From Candidatus Accumulibacter cognatus (lineage in GTDB: Bacteria > Pseudomonadota > Gammaproteobacteria > Burkholderiales > Rhodocyclaceae): 64,000 nt of DNA. The stretch is taken from assembly GCA_013414765.1 (NCBI GenBank), contig CP058708.1, forward strand, positions 4,087,553-4,151,552, read 5' to 3'. The first letter of the stretch is position 1; every line of letters begins with the position of its first letter. The notes beneath the pieces were generated by a model that worked only from the letters and a program-made list of their open reading frames with translations, was not told where the DNA came from and ran no database searches. Positions 62,971-64,000 of the stretch are shown here, one piece after another. Both the position numbers and the translations under genes were made by a program.

Positions 62971-64000
62971 TCGCTGCCCGCTCCTTCACCACCCGCCTGA
63001 CGCTGGCCCTGGCGCTGCTGCTCGTCGCCTACGGTGCGCTGGTCGGCGTGCTCGGCCGGCACGTCGCCTCGGAGCACGAGCAGGAATCGCTGCAGCGCCT
63101 GTCGCATGGACTGGCCTGGCACATCGTCGAGCACTGGCCGGAGATCACGCTGACCGACCCCGATCAGGCGGATCGCGCTGCGCGCGCGGAACTGCTGTCG
63201 ATGCTGATGGTGGTCAACCCGGGCATCCAGGTCTATGTGCTCGACGCCGACGGCCGCGTCCAGGCGTACATCGGCGAACCCGGGATGGTTCGGCAGGAAC
63301 AGGTCGACCTGCAGGCAGTGCGCGACTTCCTGGCCGGTGCCGCCCTGCCGCTGCGCGGCACCGATCCGATGGGCTCGGGCATGGCGCGCATCTTCAGCGC
63401 CGCGATGTTTCCGCCGCGCTCCACCGATACGCGCCCGCCGGGTTACCTTTACGTCATTCTCGACGGCCAAGCGCGCGAACAGGTGGCCGGGCAGTTGAGC
63501 CTGCGCCGAGTCTGGCAGGGCGCGGGTGTCGTCGCCGCGGTCGGCCTGCTGGTCACGCTCTTGCTCGGTGTCTTTGCCTTCCGTCGCCTGACGCTGCCCC
63601 TGCATCGCCTGGCTGGCCGCATGCGCGAGTACTCGCTGCAGACGCTGCACACCGCCGACGCCCAGCGCGGCCGCTCGCCGACCAGCGGCGACGAAGTCAG
63701 CGCCATCGCCGCGGCCTTCGACGAGATGACGCAGCGTATCGAGGCGCAGACGGCGCGCGAGCAACAGCAGGCAAGCGCGCACCGCGAGATGATGGCCAGC
63801 GTCGCGCACGATCTGCGGACGCCCCTGACGGCGCTGCACGGCCACCTCGAAGCGATGGCCGGCAAGGCGCCCGCCGAGCCGGGACGCGGTGATCGCCTGT
63901 TGGCCGCGGCGCTGGCGCAGAGCGACAAGGTACGCCGCCTGTCGCAGCAGTTGTTCGAGCTGGCGGCGCTGCAGTCCACCGATCAGGTGCTGCACCGCGA
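62967..64000 (+). CDS. Sensor histidine kinase (3' end outside window)
   Basis: GTG 62967 overlaps the regulator stop. TM1 (LTLALALLLVAYGALVGVL), a ~150-residue periplasmic domain, TM2 (GVVAAVGLLVTLLLGVF), a HAMP segment and the HisKA H-box MASVAHDLRTPLTAL are visible; the HATPase domain lies beyond the right edge. Forms an operon with the broken regulator, so signalling may be lost. Confidence 0.93.
   Translation, partial: MIAARSFTTRLTLALALLLVAYGALVGVLGRHVASEHEQESLQRLSHGLAWHIVEHWPEITLTDPDQADRAARAELLSMLMVVNPGIQVYVLDADGRVQAYIGEPGMVRQEQVDLQAVRDFLAGAALPLRGTDPMGSGMARIFSAAMFPPRSTDTRPPGYLYVILDGQAREQVAGQLSLRRVWQGAGVVAAVGLLVTLLLGVFAFRRLTLPLHRLAGRMREYSLQTLHTADAQRGRSPTSGDEVSAIAAAFDEMTQRIEAQTAREQQQASAHREMMASVAHDLRTPLTALHGHLEAMAGKAPAEPGRGDRLLAAALAQSDKVRRLSQQLFELAALQSTDQVLHR

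Noticed and set aside
1-64000. CRISPR arrays, tRNA, rRNA, complete insertion sequences or integrases
   Set aside because: I looked for regularly spaced repeats, cloverleaf-like ends, transposase motifs and integrase motifs and found none that could be supported.

Overview
The window looks like a GC-rich betaproteobacterial chromosome, probably from the Rhodocyclaceae/Candidatus Accumulibacter group. This is an inference from gene families (PEP-CTERM proteins with a -24/-12 promoter, a VanZ/O-antigen-ligase protein, an aryl-polyene-type lipid cluster, a DOMON-like plus NamZ pair, RlmI); no rRNA or other taxonomic marker is present. Two genes are cut by the window edges: a hybrid histidine kinase at the left and a sensor kinase at the right.

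Layout. 1-3 kb: end of a hybrid sensor kinase, then a leftward TetR / broken thioesterase / halohydrin-dehalogenase-like operon. 3-28 kb: a defence and mobility region. It holds a two-gene cassette (126-aa unknown plus a protein with a degenerate ImmA/IrrE-type domain) between two copies of a ~230-bp repeat; a leftward operon of a DUF4143-type ATPase and a 1365-aa NACHT-like NTPase with a C-terminal PD-(D/E)XK-like motif, with a 36-bp inverted repeat over its promoter; a type I restriction-modification locus with five extra ORF-encoded proteins or peptides woven into it (AlbA_2/Schlafen-like protein, 36-aa peptide, zeta-like kinase, 61-aa partner), flanked by two differently decayed copies of a fic gene; and a large exonuclease-RecQ-UvrD fusion. 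A stray copy of the 3' end of the neighbouring ketoreductase gene shows that the right edge of this island was rearranged. 28.4-41.8 kb: a leftward, tightly overlapping 16-gene aryl-polyene-type cluster (two ACPs, two ketosynthases and a chain-length factor, ketoreductase, two hotdog dehydratases, acyl-ACP ligase, acyltransferase, LolA-like carrier, MMPL exporter, methyltransferase, and an unusual polysaccharide deacetylase and alpha/beta hydrolase). 41.8-46.8 kb: a VanZ/O-antigen-ligase fusion and two secreted proteins. 47.1-53.8 kb: two methyltransferases, a carbamoyltransferase and a TIR-NB-ARC-TPR protein in one apparent transcription unit. 53.8-64 kb: ordinary cell-envelope and maintenance genes (M23 peptidase, YpfJ-like peptidase, rlmI, msrAB, Fur-family regulator, NamZ family) and a two-component pair whose response regulator is frameshifted.

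Best candidates for something undescribed: the ATPase/NACHT-nuclease operon at 5.8-11.2 kb with its operator, the pseudo-metallopeptidase cassette at 3.7-5.4 kb, and the methyltransferase/carbamoyltransferase/TIR-STAND unit at 47-54 kb. All functional statements come from reading motifs; no database search was possible. Several frameshifts (thioesterase, both fic copies, exonuclease-helicase, response regulator) could be real decay or assembly errors.
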